Of a DNA stretch of 64,000 bases, positions 44,143 through 54,032 are shown piece by piece; positions within the stretch are counted from its first letter, which is position 1, and each line of letters starts with the position of its first letter. The notes below the pieces were generated by a model. It was not told the origin of the DNA and ran no database searches. It saw only the letters and a list, made by a program, of their open reading frames with translations. Position numbers and translations under genes: made by a program. The stretch comes from Phragmites australis. Taxonomy: Eukaryota > Streptophyta > Magnoliopsida > Poales > Poaceae. The stretch spans positions 19,685,501 through 19,749,500 of the forward strand of contig NC_084928.1 of NCBI RefSeq assembly GCF_958298935.1, given 5' to 3'.

Positions 44143-44847
44143 CTCATGCCTCGGCCTCCCGAAGTCCTTATCTTCTGCAGTCCTACCTACCGAAGGCTCA
44201 GCCTCCTAAAGGCTCGGTATCCCAAGGCCTCGGCCTTCCGCTGCTCGGGCCAGCTTCCCGGAGGCTACTGGGTGAGTCATCAGGCCTCAGGAAAGATCTG
44301 CCAGAGGGAAAGCACCAGTCGTACTTTGCCTGCAAGGAGGTGACCGGTATTAAATACCTAGGCTAATGGACGCCGCTCTGACACCCCGGCATGATGGATG
44401 CTGTCCTGACACCCCTGACAGTGCGGCGCCGGACCGCAGTTGGAGACCGGCTCGCCCCCTTGAAGGCAGGCACCACAATAATTACCACGGTAGATATTTA
44501 TCTCCCAGATAGGGTAGAAAGCAGTTATCTAGGATAAGGCCTAGTAAATTGGTTAGATCTCAGATATATGTACATTATGATAACTTGTACACCAAGCTAC
44601 GCATGGCCCAATAAATAGGAGCCATGGTCGCCTGGGCTGTAAAAAATGGGCAAGACAGTGAAAAAGACATAGAGGTGAAAATACACCAGGTCACGCTATG
44701 ATACTCCTCCCAGAGCGATCTATTTTTTCTACCATCAATACATTCGTGGTGTTCCTTCCTCTTAAACTTCGTCTCCAAGCTTGAGTCTCCTCCTTAGAAG
44801 AAACTCTCGCCGAACATGCTAGGGCATGACGAACTCTTGCTCCAACA
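44143..44847 (+). repeat. E 5' LTR, truncated
   Basis: It matches the last 705 bp of the 938-bp 3' LTR, from the CTCCCGAAG-type tandem words to CTTGCTCCAACA. The TATA box is altered to CAATAAATAGG at about 44607. It is followed by the primer-site position GCGCGTCGTCCGTCAGG, matching N2. I could not assign the primer tRNA. Confidence 0.85.
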
Positions 44848-44895
44848 GCGCGTCGTCCGTCAGGACTCGAACACAGAAGTTCCAAGAGAGGTAGG

Positions 44896-46300
44896 ATGCC
44901 ACCCAAGAAGAAGACCACCGAGGCCACATTGATGGTGGCCCACCCCCCAGTCACACCTGCGCGGCAGTCTAGCCGGCTATACGCAGGCGACGCCGACGGT
45001 GGCCCCTCGGCCGGGGGGAACGGGAACCTTACGGCCACCACCGACCCAACCATAACCACAGTTGCGGGCGACAGCGAAGGGTTCTCTAACCCAGAGTCCC
45101 AGCAGCAGCAAGGCGAGGCCCTCGCTGTGCCCATAGGGGCTGCTGCAGCGTTACTGCCGAAAACACCGGAAATCACGCTTGGCGGCACTCCTGGCCTAGA
45201 TGGAGGAACTACGGACAACCCTGCGAGCTAAACAGCAAGCTGCCCACACCTTCGCCGCCACTCCCAGGACGGCCGGTGCGGTTCTGACCCAAGCTCCACA
45301 AACAGACGAACCCCTCGGCACAAGGACCCGACCCGTTCGATCCCCGGAGCCTCGGAGTCGGTGTTGTGAGGACCCCCTGGAAGACAATGACTCTCCCCTG
45401 CGGGTTGACCTACAGGCCACGCCCTTCCCAGAGGGTTTTTAGACCCTGAAGTTGCCCAAGTTTAAAGGCAATTCGGACCCTGACGAGTTCACCCAATCCT
45501 ACGTCGTAGCCATAGAGGCCAGCAGGGGCGGACCGGCCACCATGGCTAAATTCTTCCCCCTCGCCTTAGGATGGGTGGGCATACGTTGGTTCTGGGTGCT
45601 GGACCCTGGTACCATTCACACCTAGTCCCAACTCCGAGACCTCTTCCGTAGCAACTTCCAAGGCACCTTCATTCAACCAGTAGCCTCCAGCAACCTGTGC
45701 ACTATTAGGTAGGAGGCAGACAAAACCCTCCGAGACTACTTCTGAAGGTTCTCCCAGACCAAATCCCAGATTAGGGGCATATCAGACTCTTCGGTCATTG
45801 ATGCCGCAACCCAGGGCCTGGCCGAAGGCTGCCTATACGATTGGCTGAACCGACGCCCAATACGCACGGTAGAAGTCCTCATGAGCAAATTCGAGGAATA
45901 TGCGTGGGCGAAGGAGAAAAAACTCTGCCAGAGGTGCTTACAAGCTAGCGAGGCCTCCCGTGCCAATTTCGAGACACCGTACTCGTAGTCCGGATCGTCA
46001 CACGCCCCCGCTCCCCTAGCAAAGAGGAACTTCGAGGAGGCCCTTACCCCGGGGTCCCAAAGGGGGCGGCAGTGACAACGCTGAAACGTCAGCAATATCA
46101 GCCCAAGCCGCGGGGCTTCGAACCAAAGCCACCCCAGGGGACGCGGCCATGGACGCTCTGGAGGCCTTCTGGAGCGAAGCCACGCTCCAAACCCGTGTTT
46201 CGAGGAATAATCCTGGTGCACTCTACATGACGTAGGACGAGGACATAATACCGAACCCTCACCACCTTCTGAGAGGAGTACCTTGGGAGGCAGGCAGCCT
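44896..46300 (+). pseudogene. E gag, degenerate
   Basis: The ATG at 44896 begins MPPKKKTTEATLM. The frame is open for 111 codons to a stop at 45231, and a second frame (45200-45442) continues. LKLPKFKGNSDPDEFTQSY, then FFPLALG, LRDLFRSNFQGTF and LRDYF.RFSQTKSQI form the retrotransposon gag domain. The C-terminal GRGHNTE phrase is shared with N2. About eight stops or frameshifts occur. Confidence 0.85.
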
Positions 46301-46589
46301 TCGTCTCAACTGATGGGGCCCCCAAGGGGCGGTCCGAAGATCACATGCCATCGGGTAACCGACGGGTCGACCATCTGGCCCTGCAGAATCCTTCGGAGCT
46401 AGCCCTACCTTCGCCACACCAGTCATCCCTGGAGCGGTACAATGATGAAGGGGCATGGGGCAAACAGATCATCCTCACCATTACCAGCGGAGGGAGCTCC
46501 GGTTGCACTTCAAAACGACAGCAGCGAGACTACGCACGCACCACATCAGAGCGACTAGCATCCATCAATAGGCCCCTGACTGGGCGACG

Positions 46590-47060
46590 CCCCCGTGACA
46601 TTCACCGTCGATGGCTCCGAGTTGGTAAAATTTCCCCACTCCGATGCCCTGGTCATCTTGCCAACATCGCCGAAGTCAAGGTCTGAAGAATACTAGTCGA
46701 CAGAGGCAGCTCGGTGGACCTTCTATTCGTGCATGCCTTCAACTAGCTTCGAATTCAATGAAGCCGGCTCTCACCAATCAGCAGAGCCCTCGAGGGATTC
46801 AATGGCCCCCCCTCAACGCCCTAGGCCAGATAGAAATCCTGATCATCTTCGTCATCACCTTTGACGTCGTGGACGTACCATACACCTAAAATGCTATCCC
46901 AGGATGGGGAACTCTGAACAGATTCGGAGCTGTACCCCATCACAATTACCTCTGCCTTAAGATGCCAGGACCCCAGGGGTTGATAACTGTCCACAACGAC
47001 CAAGACCTAGCTAGGCACATCGAGTATGGGCACGCTGCTCCGCTCCCCAGTCGTCATATC
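46590..47060 (+). pseudogene. E protease domain, degenerate
   Basis: FPHSDALVI precedes the active-site phrase ILVDRGSSVDLLFVHAF at about 46692-46742 (in the family, VDxGSS). QIEILIIFVITF and DVVDVPYT, then AIPGWGTLNRFGAVPH.NYLC and LKMPGPQGLITVHNDQ are the conserved later part of Tat-lineage protease domains. It is read in pieces because of stops. Confidence 0.8.
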
Positions 47061-47336
47061 GACGCTATGACACAGGAGGACTCGAAGGAGCCTCCGTCGG
47101 CGCATTTCAGGCACAGCTACACTCCGAGGGGGCCATAAAGCTGGTCCCCATACACCAAGACCAACCTAACCAGACCTTCTGAATAGGGGTAGACCTCACC
47201 TCCGGGCAAGAAGCCCAACTTCTGGCCATCTGCGGGGTAGTCTCGATACCTTCGCATGGTCCCCTCAGGACCTCCCAGGAGTCGACCATAGCATCATCGA
47301 GCATTTACTTCAGGTCGACCCAAAGGCAAGGCCCGT

Positions 47337-48620
47337 ACACCAGGCGCTTCGCAAGCTCTCTCTAGAGCGGGCAGAAGCCACAAAGGAAAAAGTCCAGAAG
47401 CTACTGAAAGCCCGGTGTTATCCAAGAAGTCATCCACTCTGATTGGCTCTCCAACATTGTCCTGGTTAAGAAACACAACAAAAAATGGCGTATGTGCAAT
47501 GATTTCACATCGTTAAACAAAGTATGCCCCCGGGATCCGTACCCCCTTCCTCGCATCGACCAACTAGTGGATTCCACCACCAGCTGTGAACTGCTGAGCT
47601 TCCTCGATGCCTACACTGGGTACCACCAGGTGTGGATGGCCATGGAGGATGAGAGCAAGACCAGCTTCATTACCCCCTTCGGAGTGTACTGCTATGTCCG
47701 GATGCCCTTCGGTCATGCTGGGACTACCTTCTCTCGCCTAGTACACAAGGTGCTGCAGCAGCAGTTGGGCCGCAACGTTGAGGCCTACATGGACGATATC
47801 ATGGTAAAAAGCCAACTAGAAGCCAACCATGTTGCCGACCTGCAAGAAACATTCAATAGCCTCCGGGCCACTGGCGTGGGATTGAACCTAGAAAAATGCG
47901 TATTTGGCACTAGGGGTGGAAAGATGTTAGGATATCTTGTCTCCCGAAGAGGCATCGAGGCCACTCCGGGCAAGATTTGTGCCATTGTAGAAATGTCGCC
48001 TCTCACCAATCCGAAAGAAGTACAACGCTTGGCCGGCCACCTCGTGGCCCTCAGCCGCTTCCTTGCAAAATCTGCTGAGCAGAGCCTCCCTTTATTCAAA
48101 ACGCTGAGGGGCTCCGAGCCATTTAGCTAGACGCCGGAATGCCAGGCGGCATTTGAGGCCTTAAAGCACACCTTTCCCACCTCAAAACACTTGCGATGCC
48201 CCTCCCCACTGAAGGACTACTCCTATACCTATCCTTCTCTGCGTCCACCGTCAGCGCCACCCTAGTACGGGAGGAAAAGTGTAATGGTTGCTCCACTCAA
48301 AGGGTTGTATACTACGTCTCGGAGCCCTTAGCCGGGGCCAAGACACGCTACACCAAGCTTGAAGAAATAGCCTACGCCCTGCCGATGGCCTCATGCAAGC
48401 TCCGGCACTATTTCCTTGCCTACGACATCACTGTCCCAACCTCGTACCTCCTTGGCAACATGTTTCGCAACCGGGAGGCAACGGGACGCATCGGCAAGTG
48501 GGAGGTAGAGTTAGCCCCCTTTATGGTAAGGTTTGTGGCCCGCACCGCCATCAAATCACAAATCTTAGCAGACTTCATCGCCGAATGGACCCCGGCACCC
48601 ACCGAACCCGCCACTACACC
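47337..48620 (+). pseudogene. E reverse transcriptase and RNase H
   Basis: After a frameshift at about 47410, WLSNIVLVKKHNKKWRMCND leads into an open frame of 212 codons (47492-48130). It has the motifs PLPRIDQLVD, LLSFLDAYTGYHQV, PFGVYCYVRMPFG, the catalytic AYMDDIMVKS (about 47787-47815), KCVFGTRGGKMLGYLVSRRG and SRFLAKSAEQSLPLFK. RNase H (48196-48600) follows with ATLVREEK, VVYYVSEPLAGAKTRYTKLE, KLRHYFLAY and ILADFIAEWTP. Stops or frame breaks occur near 48128 and 48180. Confidence 0.92.
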
Positions 48621-49283
48621 CACCCAACACATCTGGACCATCTACACTGACGGAGCATACTGCTCTATGGGTGCCGAAACCAGCGTGGTCCTCATCTCTC
48701 CCACAGGCCAGTAGGTCCAATACGCTGCTCACCTGGATTTCAAGACGACCAACAATATAGCCAAATATGAGGCCGTCCTCTTAGGCCTTCGAAAGGGCCG
48801 AGCCTTGGGGGCAGCCAGAGTCATCATCCGTACCGACTCTCAGATCATCGCCAGTCACGTCAACAAGAACTTCCAAGTTCGGCATCTGGACATGACAACA
48901 TACCTCGAGGCCATTTGCAAGGCCGAGGCACACTTCCGCGGCATATCAATACAAAGCATACCGCGGGCGGGCAACAATCAAGTAGACGCCCTGGCAAAGG
49001 CCGCAGCCATGGGTAAAGACCCACTGATAGGCACCTTCCTCGAGACCCTACACCAACCGACTGTCAAAGCTCTTGACGAGATGGCCGCCGCCATGCTCCC
49101 CATCGGAGTCGCAGACTGGAGGGCCCCCCTCCTATCCTACTTGAGAGGATTAGAAGAACCGGATGACCCGATTGCACTCCACCGCATCTAGGATCGCGCC
49201 AGAGGCTACCATCTCATAAATGGTGCCCCTTACAAGACAGGTATCTGCGCTCCCCTCCTTCGCTGCATTACTAAACAAGAAGG
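48621..49283 (+). pseudogene. E archaeal-type RNase H and start of integrase
   Basis: The frame reads HIWTIYTDGAYCSMGAETSV, then (stop) YAAHLDFKTTNNIAKYEAVL, LGLRKGRALGA, IIRTDSQIIASHV, and SIPRAGNNQVDALAKAAAMG. It is the second RNase H of the Tat lineage, with catalytic residues at TDGA, YEA and TDSQ. It runs into HLINGAPYKTG and LLRCITKQEG, the beginning of integrase, and stops at the foreign TGTAACACCC sequence at 49284. Confidence 0.9.
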
Positions 49284-49400
49284 TGTAACACCCTAAATTC
49301 ACTTTTTGCAATAATTTAAAATTTTGCTAGAAATTTAATCATGTGTTGCAACTTAGTTCAATAGGAAATTAATTTCTCAGTTGCGCGCTCTAGTGGTAGG
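49284..49400. repeat. Foreign Gypsy LTR fragment replacing integrase
   Basis: It begins TGTAACACCCTAAATTCAC, the style of a Tekay-type LTR start. It runs about 115 bp to ATTAATTTCTCAGTTGCGCG before E-type sequence resumes. The expected integrase of E (about 1 kb) is missing here, so insertion and deletion occurred together. Confidence 0.6.
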
Positions 49401-49451
49401 CAGCTCTCTGGAAGAAAAAAGACGGCTCACATCGGCAGATCAAAAACCAAA

Positions 49452-50387
49452 CTACATGGGGAACTCACCAGCACTGACAGGCGGGCTGGAGTACACCTTT
49501 GGCCACTCTTCTGCACCTTGCTCAAAGATGCAGTTCCAGCCCGTTTGAAGGGGCTGAATGCGCAACATGGTGAACTCCTCCACGAGGTCACGCATGCTCA
49601 TCTTTTCGGCCACCCTCCAGAGAAGGTCTAGCCATCAGGTGAACTGGTCGTTCGTAATCCCTGTCTTCGGCTCCGGAACATACGCAATATGCCGGTTTGT
49701 GGAGTGAAGGGGCAATGCAGGGCCGACGTTGTAATAGATGCACCACTGCAACCAGCCAGTATACCACCGACCATTAATGGCCTTCGTCGGGAACCAATCG
49801 TGATACTGCGGCCGTATCTGGAAGTTGACACTCCCGAAGCTAAGGAGCCTCTTCATCCCCTCGACCTTGATCAACTTTGACTGGCAGCTTGCAAAGTGGA
49901 GGGCCGCAAAAAAATCCACCCTCCCTTCAGACCCCTCGACCCGCATGGCCCACTCAAAGGTGGCCAGGCAGGCAATGGCGTTCGCGTGGAGCTGCGAAAG
50001 CTCCACATAGAAGTGGCAGAGCACCTTGTCGAGCAGCGACACTGAGGGAAAACCCAGGCCCACCTCGAAGAAGGTCTCAAACACCATGACCTCACGGGCT
50101 AGAGGCTTCGGGACCTCCTCGCCCAGCGGAGGCCGAGCGATAGCTCTGGAGGGAATTTTCCCCTCGCTAACCATCCGGTTGAGCTCCTCATTACCGATGA
50201 AAGACGCCCCCAGCGCAGTAGTATGCTAGGGGTGACTTTTGCTGGCACGCCGGAGCTACACCCCTGGCGGTGTCCCCATCAGCTACAGGAAAGCCGACAC
50301 CACCAGAGGGTCCCCCGCCGCAGCTACTCCGGCAATCTCCCTCGCCACCCGAGTTTCAGCTTCACTCGGGGTACTTAAGCCAGCCAT
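49452..50387 (-). pseudogene. Antisense gene of E, Transposase_28-like (putative gypsy type transposon)
   Basis: The gene is antisense between pol and the 3' LTR. From the ATG at 50387 it reads MAGLSTPSEAETRVAREIAG. After three stops within 100 codons, FIGNEELNRMVSEGKIPSRA follows. The open frame 50174-49635 has VFETFFEVGLGFPSVSLLDK, VLCHFYVELSQLHANAIACL and a RPQYHDWF segment. This matches the family of plant proteins annotated as putative gypsy-type transposon (PF04195) in its FxxGLxFPxxxxxxxVLxHFxxxLxxLxPNAI pattern. One stop precedes DLLWRVAEKMSMRDLVEEFT, and the reading ends at 49452 near a GGTGAGTTC donor-like site. Extra antisense genes are known in Tat-lineage elements; their role is unknown. 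Confidence 0.75.
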
Positions 50388-50901
50388 ACGAACCACAGGA
50401 GGATGGCAAAAGGCACTGGATTACAAGAGAGAGGAAGAGAAGGGATCAAAGGATGACTTGCGCAAAGCAAAAGATGCTAAAGACAAAGGCATATGAGAAC
50501 GAGGAGTTGGCGAAAAGGTCGCTCTGGGCAATCCCCCTCCTGCTACAAATAAGGAGCAGCTTGCCCCCCTAGGCAGCGGGCGCATGCCCAGTCCTTTCGC
50601 CTACCAGGCAGAAATCATGGGGGAGCAGAACTGACCCCCTTGATCCCCCAACGATAAGATGACACGTGTCCCACGCCTGACTGATGGGGCAGGATCGTGC
50701 CTTTCCCCAGGGCGCATTCAATGCCCCCTGTCGTTGACATCATCCCGCATATCATTCAGTCACCCGGGTCAAACCGTCCTAGATGAGCCAAGCAATACAT
50801 GAACAACGAGCCATCAACCACAAGCCAGGGACTGCCGGAGGCCCTGCTCCAAAGGAACCGTGGGCCCGACCACTCCGCTGGCCGCCCTAGCGAGGGGCTA
50901 A

Positions 50902-51839
50902 TATTAGGGGTTATTGTTAAGGACCCCTGACAGCCCCTTGGCTTAACTAGTCCAGCCTCCCGAAGGCTCAGCCTCCGAAAGGCTCGGCCTCCCAAAGCCT
51001 CGGCCTTCCAGAGTCTTGCCTCTCGAAGGCTCAGCCTCCCAAAGGCTCGGTCTCCCGAAGCCTCAGCCTTCTGAAGCCCCAGCCTTCCAGAGTCCTACAT
51101 CCTGAAGGCTCAGCCTCCCAAATGCTCAGTCTCCTGAAGCCTCAGCCTCCCGAAGTTTCGGTCTTCCGGATTCTTGCCTCCCGAAGACTTAACCTCCCAG
51201 AGGCTTGGTCTCCCAAGGCCTCGGCCTCCCGCTGCTTGGGCCGACTTCCCGGAGGCCATTGGGTGAGTCATTAGTCCTCAGGAAAGATCTACCAGAGGGG
51301 AAGCACCGGTCGTACTTTGCCTGCAAGGAGGTGACCGGCATTAAGTACCTAGGGTAGTGCACGATGCTCTAACACCCCGGAATGATGGAGGCTATCCTAA
51401 CACCCCTGACAGTGCGGTGCGGGGCTGCAGTTGGTGACCGGCTTGCCCCCTTTAGGGAGCATGCACTACGATAATTACCACGGTAGATATTTATCTCCTA
51501 AATAGGGTAGAAAGCAGTTATTCAGGATAAGGCCCAGTAAATCGGTCAGATCCCAGATATTTGTATATTATGATTACTCGTACGCAAAGCTGCGCACAAC
51601 CCTTAAATAGGAGCCATGGCCGCCTGGGAAGAAAAAAATGGGCAAGACAGCGAAAAAGACACAGAGTTAAAAATACACCAAGTCACGCTGTGATACTCCT
51701 CCCAGAATGATTTATTTTTTCTACCATTAATACATTTGTGGTGTTCTTTTCTCTTAAACTTAGTTTTCAAGCTTGAGTCTCCTCCTTAGAAGAAACACTC
51801 GTCGTACTTGTTGGGGCAAGACAAACTCTTGCTCCAACA
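50902..51839 (+). repeat. E 3' LTR
   Basis: It begins near TATTAGGGGTTATTGTTAAGG after GCGAGGGGC (polypurine tract) and ends CTTGCTCCAACA. Tandem words CTCCCGAAGGCTCAGC / CTCCCAAAGGCTCGGT of about 17-18 bp fill 50955-51230. The TATA position reads CCTTAAATAGG. It is followed directly by the CACTA transposase (CCGCTCGACATCC). Confidence 0.85.
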
Positions 51840-52135
51840 CCGCTCGACATCCTACACCATTTGGTCCATATTCTCCACAAAATCCTCGAGATCATTATAA
51901 TTCAAACCTAATATGTGCCCATCCCTGAGATCATGATCCATTTCACCGGGTGTAAGTCCTTGATCCACACTGTCGGCGTAGAGGGCCCGATCCAACTCTC
52001 CCTCGTTAAGACCTTCATTGCTATGTTTGTTTCAACATATATAATTCTCTTTAAATCCACGTATGATCAAGTGTGCATAGATATTGTCTGGTTTTGAGAA
52101 CTTTTTATTATTCTTGCAGTCGTGACATCGATTGT
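51840..52135 (-). pseudogene. CACTA TNP2-like transposase, N-terminal part
   Basis: On the minus strand: NRCHDCKNNKKFSKPDNIYA, then HLIIRGFKENYIC, NKHSNEGLNEGELD and a VENMDQMV segment with a stop inside. This is the Transposase_assoc-type N-terminal module (CPCxxCxN, HLxxxGF, Trp/Cys-x-x-HGE). It ends at the right edge of E, at the codons DVER. The next residues of the same gene (HEEFNNVEFAKF) resume at 44142. Confidence 0.8.
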
Positions 52136-52142
52136 GCTCATT

Positions 52143-52324
52143 GCTTAAGCATATAACAACGAGGAAGAGATAAAATCCGCCCTCGGGTCGACTCTCCATT
52201 CAAGGGAATGATACTCTCATTTGAACTGAGCCGGCATGGTTCTGCAGGTTAGATTTGCTCTCAAGAAAGTGTTCGACGAGGACATTGCCACGCGTGAAGA
52301 TCATTTCATCACCTCTAAGCTCCG
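52143..52324 (+). pseudogene. Aldo-keto reductase exon fragment
   Basis: Exon 2 (52248-52324) reads VRFALKKVFDEDIATREDHF then ITSKL, and matches the plant aldo-keto reductase (AKR4-type) segment LKKLFEEGVVKREDLFITSKLW. It is preceded by a clean acceptor (GGTTCTGCAG) and followed by a donor-like GTCAGT that splits the last codon as in a Leu-Trp boundary. Upstream, AYNNEEEI at 52149-52172 resembles the end of the previous exon (DTAxxYNNEEE), with the donor lost. The rest of the gene (TIM barrel, catalytic Tyr region is missing) is absent. It lies between the CACTA transposase and a Copia LTR, so it may be transposon-captured host sequence or a host gene relic. Confidence 0.65.
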
Positions 52325-52531
52325 GTCAGTCCTTTTTTCTGATTCTGAGACCAGAACGTTCAGCACTTAGGCGTTTGCAACTGCAGTAATCTTTGAACAT
52401 TTCTGAAGGCATACAACATCTTGGAACGAACCTATTTGAGTACTAATTGATTGGAACAAAAAAGCCAAAACTGAATGCTACTTGAGTATAATTCGGGCAT
52501 GGCATGAAATGTGAGAAATTAAGTGGAGAAA

Positions 52532-53969
52532 TGCCTTGATTTGAACTTGGTTAGCATGTGTTTGTTGATGCTTATTCTTGTTCATGTCTAACTCGAGTTG
52601 GCGGTGTTTGGAATTTGTGAATTCTTCTCTTTATATAGAAAAATTACACACACCGGAACTATTTCTTGCAGAGAGTAATTTTTCAGGTGAAATTGGAGAT
52701 CAATGCACCGGAATGTCCGGTAAATGTGGTGGCTATACCAGAGGGTATCACCGGATCATTTTTAGTGTTGAAGCAGAAATGAAAGCAAACACCGGATAGT
52801 CTGGTGATAGATTTTGAGAGTGCTGGAATATTTTCTACAGAGAGTAGATTTTTTTGGACCAAGTCTGATTATGTACGCAGGTTAGTCCGGTGTAGTAATT
52901 GTGAACACCGGAGAATGCACTGGACCTTTTGTTGCAAAGAGGTTGCAAGAGGGTGGTTCGATGGATTGGCACACCCTAGATTATCCGATGATGGACATGA
53001 CATCACCGGAAGCTTTTGTTGTACCTTTTCCTGTAGAGAGCAAAATTTTCTTGGAACAGATAATATTATACTCACCGGATGGTCCGGTGTTCAGGAGCAG
53101 AACACACCGGAATATCCTTATTATATGCAGAATATGCTCTAAGTTGAAGTTTTTGATTTTGTGCTAACCTAGAGATGTTTTGGAGTGTGGAGAAATATGT
53201 TTGCTTGTTTCATGGTGTGCAAGTGATGAATGCAACTTGGCGGTCGACGATGGGTGATCGGGGCTAAGCGGGTGGTTAGTATCGGACGATCAAGGAGGGC
53301 CGGACGGAGTCAAGGGTGATCCTACCTGTACATATGAAGGTCACGCGAAGCATGAAACGGAGGATGAAGATGATTTGTTGACAAAGTCAAGTGAAGGGGA
53401 TGCCGGTGCAAGTGATGAGGCGGCCCAAGGGATCGAGAGCTGATCTCTCTGAGTAATGAAGTTTATTTTGTTTCATGTGCTTGAATTCCCCTCCTTCTAG
53501 TTTCCCTCTCTTGGTTCCGTTGCCTTGTGCGTAAGTATTTCTTTTCCGGTTTTGATTTTTGTTTTTGTTTTTGGGCTGAAATTTCAGCATCTTGTGAGAT
53601 CATTTTTCTTGTTGCTCGAGGTATAAAATTTGCATACACATGCTTATGTGATGGGGCCTTGAATTCCGTTGCCTCTAGGCAATCAATTAGGAGAGTTTCG
53701 TTGTTTAGTGTTTATCTTTTCTTATTTCTTTGTTAGTTGTGATCTTTCGAGTGCTAATACACATGGATTGATCTTAAAGGAACATATGATTTATATACCA
53801 TCCGTGGAGCTGCCTTAATTTTCTCTTGTTAAAACTTTTCTTGATTTTTTTCTTTCGCTTGAGTTTTAAGGTGCTTTGGGTGATCCAAATAGGATAAGGC
53901 TATCAATTTCACAAGAAATTTGTTGAGGTGCCTATTCACCCACCTCTAGTCATCAATCTCGTTCCTACA
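52532..53969 (+). repeat. Copia C 5' LTR
   Basis: The start, near TGCCTTGATTTGAAC, is diverged and uncertain. Between 52640 and 53110 about eight CACCGGA or TCCGGTG motifs occur, often as a near palindrome CACCGGATGGTCCGGTG. The 3' half matches LTR A (GTGCAAGTGATGAATGC, GAGTCAAGGGTGATCC, GGTGCCTATTCACCCACCTC) and it ends GTTCCTACA. Confidence 0.7.
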
Positions 53970-53984
53970 ATTGGTATCAGAGTT
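53970..53984 (+). promoter_or_regulatory. Primer binding site of Copia C (tRNA-iMet type)
   Basis: TTGGTATCAGAG directly follows the LTR end. It fits the TGGTATCAGAGC complement of initiator tRNA-Met used by most plant Copia elements. Confidence 0.85.
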
Positions 53985-54032
53985 GATTTGATCACTTGTT
54001 GACTTTAACCAGCTTTGTCATCCGTAGGCGAC

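Larger units (their letters stand above)
44143..51839 (+). mobile_element. E: Retand-like (Tat lineage) Gypsy element with gag-pol
   Basis: The order is 5'-truncated LTR, gag, protease, RT/RNase H, archaeal-type RNase H (dual RNH marks the Tat lineage), the very start of integrase, a foreign LTR fragment (49284-49400), an antisense gene, a polypurine tract and a 3' LTR. The LTR family is that of N1 and N2. All coding blocks have stops and the integrase is lost. It is inserted in an antisense CACTA transposase. The left LTR start is missing, so there is no readable TSD. Confidence 0.88.
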
